52,049 bases of DNA from Brevibacillus borstelensis (GTDB lineage: Bacteria > Bacillota > Bacilli > Brevibacillales > Brevibacillaceae), in NCBI RefSeq assembly GCF_003710865.1, contig NZ_RHHO01000041.1:1-52049 (forward strand), in the 5' to 3' direction. Positions 1 through 9,305 of the stretch are shown here, piece after piece; the stretch's first letter is position 1; every line of letters begins with the position of its first letter. Made by a program: the position numbers and the translations under genes. The notes beneath the pieces are model-generated. The model did not search any database and was not told the origin of the DNA. It saw nothing but the letters and a program-made list of their open reading frames with translations.

Positions 1-183
1 GGGTAGCTATGTGCGGAAGGGATAAGCGCTGAAAGCATCTAAGCGTGAAGCCCCCTCCAAGATGAGACTTCCCACAGCGTTAAGCTGGTAAGACCCCTCA
101 TAGACGATGAGGTTGATAGGTTCGGTGTGGAAGCGCGGCAACGCGTGGAGCTGACGAATACTAATCGGTCGAGGACTTATCCA
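1..183 (+). rRNA. 23S ribosomal RNA, 3' end (partial)
   Basis: The first ~183 bases match the conserved 3' terminus of bacterial 23S rRNA, including the segment ending in 'ctaatcggtcgaggactta'. The gene begins outside the window. The exact 3' end is placed by analogy with Bacillus 23S genes and may be off by a few bases. The region after it (184-295) resembles a processing spacer and holds no recognisable 5S rRNA. Confidence 0.93.
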
Positions 184-295
184 CACAAATCCTTTAGCAC
201 AATATGCATATCCAGTTTTGAAGGCGCGAAACCTTTTAAAGTTTGTGACGTCTTTCGGTCAAGAGTGAAGATAGTAGCTGGAGACCTTTTTTCAT

Positions 296-372
296 GGAGC
301 TGTGGTGAAGTTGGAGTTCACGCCGGTCTGTCACACCGGAGGTCGCGGGTTCGAGTCCCGTCAGCTCCGCCA
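296..372 (+). tRNA. tRNA-Asp (GTC)
   Basis: A complete cloverleaf with the CCA end encoded. The anticodon loop reads CTGTCAC, giving anticodon GTC, between a ccggt/accgg stem. The acceptor strands GGAGCTG and CAGCTCC pair. It directly follows the 23S gene and opens a tRNA cluster. A copy of its 3' 20 bases recurs at 500-526. Confidence 0.95.
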
Positions 373-526
373 TTTCAATGAAGCAGCGGGTCTCTCACCC
401 GTAAACGGGTTCACCCTTGCAGCGTGTACAGGAAGCATTGCTCGGGTACTTCAGATCTGGCTCACAGGAAGCCTTTCGAGGTCGAGTCGCCAGTGGAAGC
501 GAGTCCCGTCAGCTCCGCCATTTCAA
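352..526 (+). repeat. 27-bp direct repeat from the tRNA-Asp 3' end, flanking ~120 bp
   Basis: Bases 352-378 (T-arm 3' half, acceptor 3' strand, CCA and six bases beyond) recur exactly at 500-526. The DNA between the copies does not fold as a tRNA that I can recognise. The second copy lacks the rest of the tRNA, so it is a tRNA remnant or an attachment-site-like duplication, not a working gene. Confidence 0.85.
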
Positions 527-579
527 GAAACGGATTCATCCGCCATGTAATATTTTCATGTTCTCTGTGATGTTGATAC

Positions 580-655
<76 letters not shown>

Positions 656-662
656 TTTTTGC

Positions 663-738
663 GAGCCATTAGCTCAGTTGGTAGAGCATCTGACTTTTAA
701 TCAGAGGGTCGAAGGTTCGAGTCCTTCATGGCTCACCA
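663..738 (+). tRNA. tRNA-Lys (TTT)
   Basis: Full 76-nt cloverleaf with encoded CCA. The anticodon loop CTTTTAA on a tctga/tcaga stem gives anticodon TTT. It lies 7 nt after tRNA-Phe, so the two are probably processed from one transcript. Confidence 0.96.
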
Positions 739-746
739 GTATATAT

Positions 747-822
747 GCGGACGTAGCTCAATTGGTAGAGCGTCGCCTTGCCAAGGCGAAGGTCGCGGGT
801 TCGAGCCCCGTCGTCCGCTCCA
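747..822 (+). tRNA. tRNA-Gly (GCC)
   Basis: Full 76-nt cloverleaf with encoded CCA. The anticodon loop TTGCCAA on a tcgcc/ggcga stem gives anticodon GCC. Last gene of the cluster before a hairpin terminator. Confidence 0.96.
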
Positions 823-849
823 TTCATGAATATAGAAGTTCGATAAATG

Positions 850-888
850 ACACCACTCGCTGTACAGCCAGTGGTGTTTCCTGCTTTT
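850..888 (+). terminator. terminator of the rRNA-tRNA operon
   Basis: An 8-bp stem, acaccact (850-857) with agtggtgt (870-877), is followed by a T-rich stretch. It lies 27 nt beyond tRNA-Gly. Confidence 0.7.
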
Positions 889-925
889 ATCCCGAAATGA
901 AACCGCTTATTTGAAAAAATGAGAG

Positions 926-958
926 CGGATCTGCTCTAGCAAAACGAAGCAGATCCGG
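926..958 (+). repeat. perfect 10-bp inverted repeat upstream of the TPR gene
   Basis: cggatctgct (926-935) and agcagatccg (949-958) pair perfectly around a 13-nt loop. No T run follows, so it is not a standard terminator. It may be an operator or a leader hairpin of the gene at 1053. Confidence 0.6.
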
Positions 959-1052
959 TGAAAGAAAACTTTAAAAGGGTGCATCAGCTTGTGGCGTAAG
1001 GGCGCTTCTGGTACGATACATGGAGGTACTGCCCTGTGATGCTGGAGGTTCT

Positions 1053-2738
1053 ATGAAACAAAACAAGAGAATCGAGAAGTCGACAGTCGTTCATTTTCAT
1101 CAAGACGCCCGCTTTTTTGTCGAGCGCGGCTTGCGTTTTTTAAATCGCTATGACTACGATAAAGCTATTCGCAGCTTCCGCCGTGCCATCGAGCTGGAGC
1201 CGAAAAATGCCGAATACCAATGCCATTTGGCGAGTGTTCTGGCCGAAGTCGGCAATTTTGAAGCGTCCAACGACATCTTGTATGATGTGCTGGAAAAGTG
1301 CGAACCGAAAATAGTAGAAGTCTATTTTTATATGGCGAACAATTACGCCAACCTGGAAGATTACGAGATGGCAGAAGAGATGGCGATCCGCTACTTGCAA
1401 CAACAAAGCGATGGGGCGTACCGAGAGGATGCCGAAGAGCTGCTGGACTATATCTACTTTGAGCTGGACATGCCTCCTCGCCATTTTCTCACAGGTGAAC
1501 GCGAGGACGTGTACAGCAAGCATGAACGGGCACGGCGCAGTTTAGAAGAAGGCCGTTTTTTAGAAGCATTGGACATTTTAAAAGAAATCGTCGAAGCGGA
1601 CCCTTCCTTTATGCCGGCTTGGAACAACCTGTCGCTGGCCTACTACTATGTAGGGGATTTTCAACAGGCAATGGCAACGATTGAGGAGACGCTGGAGAGA
1701 GAGCATGGAAATTTGCATGCTCTCTGCAACCTGGCAGTGCTGTTGTCACACCACAATCGGGCCAAGGAGCTGGTGGCACTCATCGACATGCTGAAAAAAG
1801 TCGTCCCCTACCATCCGGAGCATGCGTATAAGCTGGCGACGACAATGGGCGTCCTTGGCCAACACGAGGAGGCCTATCGCCTCTACGCCAAGATGCTTAA
1901 ATCGGGTCGAACTCATGAAGCATGCACGTACCACTACGCAGCGATATCCGCCTATATGAGTGGTCATAAGGAACAAGCCATCCGCTGGTGGCAAAAGGTA
2001 AAGCAGCTGGACCCGGAATCGGGGGTAGCCGAGCACTACATGGAGATGGTAAAAGAGGCGAAGGACGGGCAAACTAAGCAGGTCATCCCTTACCATTACT
2101 ATCAGCCGCAGCAGGAAGTGTCCTGGGAGAAGGCACCGGCATCCGGTGTTGAAGAGCTGAAAAACGATCCGATGATTCGCGCTTCCTTGTTGTGGGCCCT
2201 GCAGCACGGGCGCGATGAAGTTAAGTTTGCGGTTCTGCAAACCCTTGCTTTGATCGGCGATGACGAAGCGGAAGCAGCGGTTCGCCAGTGTTACCACCAA
2301 ACGGACGATCCGCAGCTGCAAAAGCTCGCCCTGCTTGCACTGGCAGACATGGGAGCAGAGATGCCGGAAGCAAGGCCCAAGCGAAAAGCAAAGACGAAAG
2401 CGGCAACTGAGCATAAATTAGAGTTTCCGGGGAGCGAAACGGACAGTCAAAAAACGGAAGGCGTAGAAGACTGCATCAACCGGTTTTTTTCCGGTAGCGG
2501 ACAGGAGGACATGAAGAACTGGTGTCTATCTGTTTGGAAACGGTTCTCGCAGCTAGAGAAGCCGCCTGTACAAGTGCGCAAGATTGTAGCGTGGGTGGCT
2601 GCACTCGAATATCTATACGGTGCGATAAAAAACCAGAAACATGCGCAATCACAGGCAAAGGTAGCAGAAAAATACGAGCTTTCCCCCTCAACTGTGGCAA
2701 AGTGCGTAAAAGCACTGCAAACCCTTGATTTGAAATAG
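1053..2738 (+). CDS. TPR-repeat protein, YvcD-like
   Basis: A 561-residue protein with two blocks of tetratricopeptide repeats (about residues 15-125 and 155-320), a HEAT-like alpha-helical stretch (about 380-450), and a C-terminal ~80 residues ending in a helix-turn-helix-like motif (KYELSPSTVAKCVKALQ). TPR proteins are usually protein-docking scaffolds; no enzyme motif is seen. I chose ATG 1053 rather than the upstream in-frame ATG 1020 because GGAGG lies 5 nt before it, whereas 1020 has no ribosome binding site. A TPR gene at this place, just before trxB, also occurs in Bacillus subtilis (yvcD). No signal peptide, so probably cytoplasmic. Its exact role is not known to me. Confidence 0.85.
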   Translation: MKQNKRIEKSTVVHFHQDARFFVERGLRFLNRYDYDKAIRSFRRAIELEPKNAEYQCHLASVLAEVGNFEASNDILYDVLEKCEPKIVEVYFYMANNYANLEDYEMAEEMAIRYLQQQSDGAYREDAEELLDYIYFELDMPPRHFLTGEREDVYSKHERARRSLEEGRFLEALDILKEIVEADPSFMPAWNNLSLAYYYVGDFQQAMATIEETLEREHGNLHALCNLAVLLSHHNRAKELVALIDMLKKVVPYHPEHAYKLATTMGVLGQHEEAYRLYAKMLKSGRTHEACTYHYAAISAYMSGHKEQAIRWWQKVKQLDPESGVAEHYMEMVKEAKDGQTKQVIPYHYYQPQQEVSWEKAPASGVEELKNDPMIRASLLWALQHGRDEVKFAVLQTLALIGDDEAEAAVRQCYHQTDDPQLQKLALLALADMGAEMPEARPKRKAKTKAATEHKLEFPGSETDSQKTEGVEDCINRFFSGSGQEDMKNWCLSVWKRFSQLEKPPVQVRKIVAWVAALEYLYGAIKNQKHAQSQAKVAEKYELSPSTVAKCVKALQTLDLK

Positions 2739-2773
2739 ATTCTCATTTTATAATAAGTATAAATAAGAAGTGA

Positions 2774-3757
<984 letters not shown>

Positions 3758-3837
3758 CCTGCTTGTAACATGAGTGAAATAATTGGGCGGTAAGATGAAG
3801 ACAATGAATTGACCCCCTTATCTATACGAACCATTTT

Positions 3838-3869
3838 GCGTGGCTGCCATAGCCACGCCATTTTTTTTC
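3838..3869 (+). terminator. intrinsic terminator of trxB
   Basis: An 8-bp stem, gcgtggct (3838-3845) with agccacgc (3851-3858), has a 5-nt loop and is followed by a run of T (3861-3868). Confidence 0.92.
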
Positions 3870-3995
3870 TGCAAGGCATGCACGAACGGCCGGATATCAG
3901 CTTCCTGTCTCCACGGGAGCGTTACGAGTCCTAAAGGGTGCGAAAATGCCAACCGTTATGGTATGCTAAAGTCAGAATCGTAGGAGGCGAGTGGA

Positions 3996-4877
3996 GTGAC
4001 AGAAGTGGAAAATGAGAGAGCCGTTAATCTGTTGATCATTACAGGGATGTCTGGCGCGGGGAAAACCGTTGCCGTACAGAGCTTGGAAGATCTGGGGTTC
4101 TTTTGTGTCGATAACCTGCCGCCGGTTTTGATCCCCAAGTTTGCGGAGCTGATCAAGCAGTCGGGAGGCAATATTGAGCGTGTCGCCTTGGTAGTTGACC
4201 TGCGCGGCCGCGAATTTTTTGTAAACTTGTCGGGAGCCATCGACAGTCTAAATCAAATGGAGGGAATCTCTTTCCATATTCTCTATCTGGATGCAAATGA
4301 TCAAACATTGGTTTCCAGGTACAAAGAGACGCGTCGACGCCATCCGCTTTCACCCAACGGTTCACCATTGGAAGGAATCCATGCCGAGCGTCGGCTGCTT
4401 CAGGAAATGAAGGGGCGAGCCCATCAGATTATTGATACCAGCCAAATGAAGCCGGCACAGTTGCGAGAAAAAATAATTAGCCAGTATACACAGCAAGGTT
4501 CTTCCTTGACGATTAACGTCCTGTCTTTCGGATTCAAATACGGCACTCCGATTGATGCCGATCTTATGTTTGACGTACGTTTCCTGCCCAATCCGCATTA
4601 CGTGGAAGAATTGCGGCCCAAAACCGGGTGTGACCCGGAGGTGGCCGAGTACGTCATGAATCATAAGGAAACGAAAGAGTTTGTCGATAAACTGATTGAC
4701 TTTTTGGCCTATACGATGCCCCATTACCAACGGGAAGGGAAAAGCCAGCTGGTGATCGGGATCGGCTGCACGGGAGGCAAGCATCGTTCGGTGGCGATCG
4801 CGGAGCATTTGGGCGAGGTTTTTGGAAAGGACTACGCGATTCGGGTCAGTCATCGTGACATGGAAAAAAGCAAGTAA
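3996..4877 (+). CDS. rapZ: RNase adapter / nucleotide-binding protein RapZ (YvcJ)
   Basis: A 293-residue P-loop protein of the RapZ/YvcJ family. The Walker A motif GMSGAGKT spans residues 17-24 and the family's C-terminal block [12 protein letters not shown] is intact. In Enterobacteria RapZ guides RNase E to a small RNA; in Bacillus the homologue YvcJ hydrolyses GTP and affects competence, so the RNA role should not be assumed here. The start is GTG at 3996, with AGGAGG 8 nt upstream. It begins the conserved rapZ-yvcK-whiA-crh block. Confidence 0.94.
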   Translation: MTEVENERAVNLLIITGMSGAGKTVAVQSLEDLGFFCVDNLPPVLIPKFAELIKQSGGNIERVALVVDLRGREFFVNLSGAIDSLNQMEGISFHILYLDANDQTLVSRYKETRRRHPLSPNGSPLEGIHAERRLLQEMKGRAHQIIDTSQMKPAQLREKIISQYTQQGSSLTINVLSFGFKYGTPIDADLMFDVRFLPNPHYVEELRPKTGCDPEVAEYVMNHKETKEFVDKLIDFLAYTMPHYQREGKSQLVIGIGCTGGKHRSVAIAEHLGEVFGKDYAIRVSHRDMEKSK

Positions 4878-4961
4878 GCATAGGATGGCAGGAAAGAAAG
4901 AAACGCCATCCGTACTTGAACAGGGCCTTTGTATGTGTATCAGCATATAATGAGGTGACAT

Positions 4962-5972
4962 ATGCCGACGAGGAGAATGGGATCGCAGCAGGGCAACCGG
5001 CTGCGGGTTGTCGTGATCGGCGGAGGAACGGGACTGTCCGTGTTATTAAGGGGGTTAAAGCACGCACCGGTTCACATTACCGCGATCGTAACCGTCGCTG
5101 ACGACGGCGGAAGCTCCGGGAGGCTGCGGGAGGAGTTGGATATGCCCCCTCCCGGAGATATCCGTAACGTTTTGACGGCCCTGGCCGATACCGAACCGCT
5201 GATGGAAAAGGTCATGCAGTATCGTTTTTCCACAGGTACCGGATTAGCCGGGCATAATTTGGGAAATCTACTTCTGGCAGCGATGAACGAAATTACCGGA
5301 GATTTTGTCACAGCGGTTAAGAAGCTGAGCGATGTATTGGCTGTCCGGGGAGAGGTGCTTCCGGCATCGACACAGTCGCTTCGGCTCATGGCGGAAATGG
5401 AAGACGGTTCAATCATTGCGGGAGAATCGCAAATTCCATTGACCGGCAAGCAGATCAAGCGGGTCTTTCTGGACCCCGAGGATGCTGTGCCATTGAGTGA
5501 AGCGCTGCTGGCCATCGAAGAGGCAGATGCGATCTTGATCGGCCCTGGAAGCCTGTATACGAGCATTTTGCCGAATCTATTGGTGAGAGGCTTGTTCGCC
5601 GCTGTAAAGAATTCGACAGCTCCGAAAATGTATATTTGCAATGTCATGACTCAGCCGGGCGAAACAGACGGGTTTTCCGCATCCAAACATGTCGAAGTGC
5701 TGTACGATCATGTAGGCGGACCGTTTTTGGATACAGTGATAGTGAACTCTGCTGCCATTCCCGATAAAACCTTGGAAAAATATGCGGAGAAGGGAGCAGC
5801 CCCTGTTGCTTGTGATGTAAAGCGCTTACGCCAGTTGGGACTGCATATCGTAGCCAAACCGCTGGTGGCGTTTGAAGAGGGGTATCTGCGTCATGATGCG
5901 ACCGCCGTCAGCAAGCAGGTCGTCTCGCTGATCAAGCGGAGGCGCCGGACGCAGAAGATTGAGAAGGAGTGA
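4962..5972 (+). CDS. yvcK: gluconeogenesis factor YvcK/MgfK (CofD-like)
   Basis: A 336-residue UPF0052/CofD-like protein opening with the Rossmann motif VVIGGGTGLSVLLRGLK and containing the family segment TVADDGGSSGRLRE. In B. subtilis YvcK is needed for growth on gluconeogenic carbon sources and for correct localisation of PBP1, and it binds UDP-sugars. The start ATG is preceded by GAGGTG at 5-nt spacing. It is separated from whiA by only 6 nt, so the two are probably co-transcribed and coupled. Confidence 0.94.
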   Translation: MPTRRMGSQQGNRLRVVVIGGGTGLSVLLRGLKHAPVHITAIVTVADDGGSSGRLREELDMPPPGDIRNVLTALADTEPLMEKVMQYRFSTGTGLAGHNLGNLLLAAMNEITGDFVTAVKKLSDVLAVRGEVLPASTQSLRLMAEMEDGSIIAGESQIPLTGKQIKRVFLDPEDAVPLSEALLAIEEADAILIGPGSLYTSILPNLLVRGLFAAVKNSTAPKMYICNVMTQPGETDGFSASKHVEVLYDHVGGPFLDTVIVNSAAIPDKTLEKYAEKGAAPVACDVKRLRQLGLHIVAKPLVAFEEGYLRHDATAVSKQVVSLIKRRRRTQKIEKE

Positions 5973-5978
5973 AGGACG

Positions 5979-6929
5979 ATGTCATCATTCGCCGCACAGA
6001 CGAAAAAGGAACTGACGATGCTGGAGGGACCTGATTGTTGCAGCCGAGCAGAGCTGGCGGCGCTGATTCGGATGAACGGCAGCCTGCAATTCGGTGCAGG
6101 GCGTCTGGTACTGGATGTGACCACGGAAAATGCGGCGATTGCCAGACGGATATACACGTTGACGAAAAAAATCTTCAATATTCATGCCGAACTGCTTGTG
6201 CGCAAGAAAATGCGGCTGAAAAAGAACAACGTATACATCGTAAGAATCCCCAACAGAGCCAATGATATACTGCAAGAGCTGAGAATTATGGACGAGAGCC
6301 TTTCCTTCGTGCGCGGGATATCGCAGGACATTGTGAAGAAGTCTTGCTGCCGCGCTGCGTATTTGCGAGGGGCGTTTTTGGCGGGCGGGTCGGTAAACCA
6401 CCCGGAGGCATCCAGCTACCATCTGGAGATCTTTACTTCGTACCAGGATTTTTGCGAGGCTTTGACCAAAATGGCCAATCGCTACAAGCTGAACGCGAAG
6501 TGCATTGAACGAAAAAAAGGCTACGTCCTCTACATCAAAGAAGGGGAGAAGATCACGGAGTTTCTCAGCCTGATCGGTGCGCATCAGGCACTGTTCTACT
6601 TCGAGGACGTGCGGATCGTCAAAGATATGCGCAACTCTGTAAACCGTCTGCACAATTGTGAAATCGCCAACATCAACAAGACGGTAAATGCAGCGGCCAG
6701 GCAGATGGAGAACATCCAGCTGATCCAGGAGGAAATGGGGCTGGAAAATCTGCCGAAGCGTTTGCGCGAGGTGGCAGAGCTTCGGTTGATTCATCCGGAC
6801 ATCAACCTGAAAGAGCTGGGAGAAATGATTCCCAGCGGAGTAGTCAGCAAGTCGGGGATCAATCACCGGCTACGAAAAATTAACGAAATCGCTGACAAAT
6901 TACGAGAAAAACGAAATATTTCCGTGTAG
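5979..6929 (+). CDS. whiA: WhiA-family DNA-binding protein
   Basis: A 316-residue WhiA protein: an N-terminal LAGLIDADG-like fold (about residues 1-210, including [20 protein letters not shown]) and a C-terminal sigma-region-4-like helix-turn-helix (about 225-316, [19 protein letters not shown]). WhiA is a sporulation regulator in actinomycetes and affects cell division and chromosome segregation in Bacillus. The start is supported by AAGGAG upstream. It lies between yvcK and crh, as in Bacillus. Confidence 0.95.
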   Translation: MSSFAAQTKKELTMLEGPDCCSRAELAALIRMNGSLQFGAGRLVLDVTTENAAIARRIYTLTKKIFNIHAELLVRKKMRLKKNNVYIVRIPNRANDILQELRIMDESLSFVRGISQDIVKKSCCRAAYLRGAFLAGGSVNHPEASSYHLEIFTSYQDFCEALTKMANRYKLNAKCIERKKGYVLYIKEGEKITEFLSLIGAHQALFYFEDVRIVKDMRNSVNRLHNCEIANINKTVNAAARQMENIQLIQEEMGLENLPKRLREVAELRLIHPDINLKELGEMIPSGVVSKSGINHRLRKINEIADKLREKRNISV

Positions 6930-6934
6930 AGACA

Positions 6935-6943
6935 TGGTATACT
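6935..6943 (+). promoter_or_regulatory. extended -10 promoter candidate for crh
   Basis: TGG-TATACT (6935-6943) fits an extended -10 element, 39 nt before the crh start. No clear -35 box is seen. It would let crh be transcribed apart from whiA. Confidence 0.5.
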
Positions 6944-6982
6944 AGACGGTAATAAGAGATACTGAGCGAGGAGGTTCCACCC

Positions 6983-7240
6983 ATGGTTCAACAGCAGGTT
7001 GTGGTCAAGCTGAAAACCGGTTTGCAGGCCCGCCCTGCGGCATTTTTCGTGCAGGAGGCCAACCGGTTTGCATCAGAAGTATTTGTGGAAAAAGAAAACA
7101 AGAAGGTAAACGCGAAGAGCATCATGGGGATAATGAGCCTCGCTATCAGTTCGGGTACGGAGATCACGATATCAGCGGAGGGCCCTGATGCGTCTCAAGC
7201 GGTTACCAGCCTGACCAATCTGGTAAGCAAGGAAGAATAG
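6983..7240 (+). CDS. crh: HPr-like catabolite repression protein Crh
   Basis: An 85-residue HPr-fold protein. The phosphotransfer His15 of HPr is replaced by Gln15 (GLQARP), while the regulatory Ser46 (NAKSIMG) is kept; this pair of changes defines Crh. It cannot carry out sugar phosphotransfer, but Ser46 phosphorylation by HPr kinase would allow it to act as a CcpA co-repressor. GAGGAGG lies upstream of the ATG. The gene ends the rapZ-yvcK-whiA-crh block and is followed by a strong terminator. Confidence 0.95.
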   Translation: MVQQQVVVKLKTGLQARPAAFFVQEANRFASEVFVEKENKKVNAKSIMGIMSLAISSGTEITISAEGPDASQAVTSLTNLVSKEE

Positions 7241-7256
7241 CAAAAGAACAAGAGGG

Positions 7257-7289
7257 AAAGACACTTTCTACGGGAAGGTGTCTTTTTTT
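7257..7289 (+). terminator. terminator after crh
   Basis: aaagacac (7257-7264) pairs with gtgtcttt (7278-7285) and the 3' side runs into seven T. Confidence 0.88.
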
Positions 7290-7369
7290 GTCCGGATCAG
7301 CTGCATGTTTCGACAACGAACAGGGCATTGCTAACTTATATAAAAATGGCTGACAAGGGGGGAGTTTAA

Positions 7370-7543
7370 GTGAGCACCGAACGCGATACATATACCGAGG
7401 GTCGAGACGATTACGACATGGATATTGACCGGATGGTAAACGAGGGGCTTGGCGGAGGACAGGTCACCGATCAGAATGGCCTGATCGAAGAGACCACGAC
7501 CGAAACCATGACAGGAGCCAGCACAGCTCGCGATGATCGATAA
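7370..7543 (+). CDS. small acidic hypothetical protein
   Basis: A 57-residue open frame that begins with GTG, preceded by GGGGGGAG at 5-6 nt spacing. The product is rich in Asp, Glu and Thr with no membrane segment or cysteine. I do not recognise the family. It lies between crh and sspH, 20 nt before sspH, and both end before one terminator, so they may be co-expressed, possibly during sporulation (inference from the neighbour only). Confidence 0.6.
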   Translation: MSTERDTYTEGRDDYDMDIDRMVNEGLGGGQVTDQNGLIEETTTETMTGASTARDDR

Positions 7544-7563
7544 ACGGTAAAGGAGCGAAGAGC

Positions 7564-7743
7564 ATGGATGTAAATCGCGCACAGGAAATTATCCGTTCCG
7601 AGAGCAAGATCGAGGTACAGTATCAAGGACAATCGGTATGGATCGACGGAGTTGACGAGAAAACGGCGCAGGCCCGCGTCCATACAGAGGGCAACCCGGC
7701 GGACAGCAAAACGGTGGACGTCGGTCAATTGGTAGAGAAATAG
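7564..7743 (+). CDS. sspH: H-type small acid-soluble spore protein
   Basis: A 59-residue protein with the SspH layout: an N-terminal helix (MDVNRAQEIIRSESKIEV), then VQYQGQSVWIDGVDEKTAQARV and a C-terminal VDVGQLVEK. SspH proteins are minor spore-core proteins made in the forespore under sigma-G. AAGGAG lies ahead of the ATG. This gene is direct evidence that the organism forms endospores. Confidence 0.88.
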   Translation: MDVNRAQEIIRSESKIEVQYQGQSVWIDGVDEKTAQARVHTEGNPADSKTVDVGQLVEK

Positions 7744-7754
7744 GCGGACAAGGC

Positions 7755-7806
7755 AAAAAACCGAGCAGCGCCGGAGAATCTCCTGGCAATTGCTCGGTTT
7801 CTTTTT
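7755..7806. terminator. bidirectional terminator between sspH and queT
   Basis: aaaccgagca (7758-7767) pairs with tgctcggttt (7791-7800). T runs occur on the 3' side of both strands (7797-7806 on plus; the A run 7755-7760 on minus), so it serves the convergent genes sspH and queT. Confidence 0.9.
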
Positions 7807-8291
7807 CAAATCCGCTGTTCGAGGTTCAACCGTTTGTTCAGAACATACATGATCGGAGCTCCGACCAGCATGACGACAAATTCGCCAAGCGCAGTGGTGA
7901 GCCATGTAAAGTAGAAGGGCAGACCGAACGCCAGGTTCAGTTCAATCGCGATCAGAAACATCGTAATCGTAAAAACAATGGTATTGAATATCATGCGAGC
8001 CCAGACGCCTTTGATGAAGCGCATGGAAACAATCGTGACAAGCAGCGCCAGCACAGACTGACCCACTCCAAATACCAGGTCATAGGCGACCATGGGCGAG
8101 AAAAACAGATTCGTAAAAAAGACGCCGAGGACAATTCCGTACATGTACTTTTTGTTGAAAACGACGAGATGATTAAACATTTCTGAAACGCGGAATTGTA
8201 CATTGGTAAAACCAAATGGCTGAATAAGCATCGAGACGGCAATGTACAAAGCCGCCAGGATACCGTTTGCGACAAGCGTTTTTACTTTCAT
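7806..8291 (-). CDS. queT: queuosine precursor ECF transporter S component QueT
   Basis: A ~161-residue hydrophobic protein with five to six predicted membrane segments, matching the QueT (DUF988) family of substrate-binding subunits of energy-coupling-factor transporters. It would import a queuosine precursor such as preQ1 for tRNA modification. The preQ1 riboswitch just upstream strongly supports the substrate. I use ATG 8291, 10 nt after GGAG; a TTG at 8297 is in frame but only 4 nt from that site. The shared EcfA/EcfT energising module is not in this window. Confidence 0.9.
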   Translation of the reverse strand: MKVKTLVANGILAALYIAVSMLIQPFGFTNVQFRVSEMFNHLVVFNKKYMYGIVLGVFFTNLFFSPMVAYDLVFGVGQSVLALLVTIVSMRFIKGVWARMIFNTIVFTITMFLIAIELNLAFGLPFYFTWLTTALGEFVVMLVGAPIMYVLNKRLNLEQRI

Positions 8292-8301
8292 ATTCAATTA
8301 G

Positions 8302-8339
8302 CTCCTTAGTTTTTTATCGTGGGATGGTTTCGAACCACG
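8302..8339 (-). promoter_or_regulatory. preQ1-I riboswitch in the queT leader
   Basis: On the minus strand the leader reads CGTGGTTCGAAACCATCCCACG and then ATAAAAAACTAAGGAG. This is the compact preQ1-I aptamer: a P1 stem CGTGG/CCACG, an A-rich tail ending in ACTAA that pairs back into the loop to form an H-type pseudoknot. The final bases run straight into the AAGGAG ribosome binding site, so ligand binding should hide it and lower translation of queT. Confidence 0.9.
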
Positions 8340-8459
8340 TGGGTATAAAGACACCCAAGTTACTATACTAGCGCTTTACCCCGAGCCCAGTCAACCGTGA
8401 AATCTGCCCAGGGTGCAGCGGGTAAATCGCAGCCATAAAAAAAGCCGGAGACAAAAAAA

Positions 8460-8550
8460 GAAACCGAGGCCAAAAGAGAACCCCGGTAAAAAGACCCCTG
8501 GCATAGAGAACTCTGGTATAGAGAACCCCCGGTTAAAAAAGAACCCCGCC
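8460..8550 (-). repeat. degenerate 13-20-bp tandem repeat downstream of clpP
   Basis: Five to six imperfect units of the type GAGAACCCCGGTAAAAA follow each other at 8460, 8476, 8493, 8506, 8521 and 8541. On the minus strand each is a GG(G)GTTCTCT unit with a T run. No gene is visible between 8340 and 8588. Confidence 0.6.
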
Positions 8551-8567
8551 ATCTCTGGCAGGGTCCT
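8536..8567 (-). terminator. terminator of clpP
   Basis: On the minus strand CCCTGCCA (8564-8557) pairs with TGGCGGGG (8552-8545) around GAGA and is followed by TTCTTTTTT. Confidence 0.8.
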
Positions 8568-8588
8568 ACGTAAATCAGCCGAAGCCGG

Positions 8589-9191
8589 TTATTTTTTTGC
8601 GGATGCCTCTGTCGAAATGACCTTGTCAATCAGGCCGTATTCCATCGCATCCTGGGCAGAAAGGAAATTATCGCGATCCGTATCCTTCTGGATGCGCTCC
8701 AGAGGTTGGCCAGTGCGCTCGGACAGGATTTGGTTCAGGTGCTCGCGCATTCTGATAATCCGTTTTGCCGCGATCTCGATGTCGCTGGCTTGACCTTGAG
8801 CCCCGCCGAGCGGTTGGTGAATCATGACCTCGCTGTTCGGCAAGGCGTAGCGCTTGCCTTTTGTACCAGCGGCCAGCAAGAAGGCGCCCATGGATGCGGC
8901 CATCCCGATGCAAATCGTCGATACATCCGGCTTGATAAATTGCATGGTATCGTAAATTGCCATACCGGCGGTGATGGAACCGCCCGGGCTGTTGATGTAC
9001 AGGGAAATGTCTTTATCCGGGTCTTCCGCTTGCAGGAACAGCATTTGCGCTACGACAATATTAGCTACCGTATCGTTGATAGGAGTACCGAGAAAGATAA
9101 TGCGATCCTTCAGAAGACGGGAATAAATATCGTAAGCACGCTCTCCGCGGTTGGTCTGTTCAATGACTGTTGGAATCAAATTCATGTGCAT
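8589..9191 (-). CDS. clpP: ATP-dependent Clp protease proteolytic subunit
   Basis: A 200-residue ClpP. The catalytic triad is Ser100 (GMAASMG), His125 (MIHQPLGG) and Asp174 (DTDRDN). ClpP forms the tetradecameric barrel that degrades proteins fed by ClpC, ClpE or ClpX. ATG 9191 is 8 nt from GAGGAGG; many ClpPs start at the next Met (MNLIPTV), two residues later. Expression should be repressed by CtsR and induced by heat, because a CtsR operator overlaps the promoter. Confidence 0.97.
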   Translation of the reverse strand: MHMNLIPTVIEQTNRGERAYDIYSRLLKDRIIFLGTPINDTVANIVVAQMLFLQAEDPDKDISLYINSPGGSITAGMAIYDTMQFIKPDVSTICIGMAASMGAFLLAAGTKGKRYALPNSEVMIHQPLGGAQGQASDIEIAAKRIIRMREHLNQILSERTGQPLERIQKDTDRDNFLSAQDAMEYGLIDKVISTEASAKK

Positions 9192-9219
9192 TCAGTCTTC
9201 CTCCTCTCTTTGTAAGAAT

Positions 9220-9249
9220 ATCATACACAAAAGGTCAATAAAGGTCAAA
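9220..9249 (-). promoter_or_regulatory. clpP promoter with CtsR operator
   Basis: On the minus strand TTGACC (9248-9243), a 17-bp spacer and TATGAT (9225-9220) form a good sigma-A promoter. On the plus strand GGTCAAT (9233-9239) and GGTCAAA (9243-9249), 3 bp apart, make the direct heptad repeat recognised by CtsR. It covers the -35 box and spacer. Confidence 0.92.
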
Positions 9250-9305
9250 CAGATAACTGCACGCCTCTTTCACCATAATTTCCAAAAAACGTGCGGCTAA
9301 ACATG

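Noticed and set aside
4946..4951. Perfect TATAAT before yvcK
   Set aside because: No -35 box at a suitable distance, and transcription would start about 4 nt before the ATG, leaving no ribosome binding site.
8460..8550. CRISPR array behind clpP
   Set aside because: The units are degenerate, directly adjacent and have no spacers of constant length; no cas genes occur in the window.
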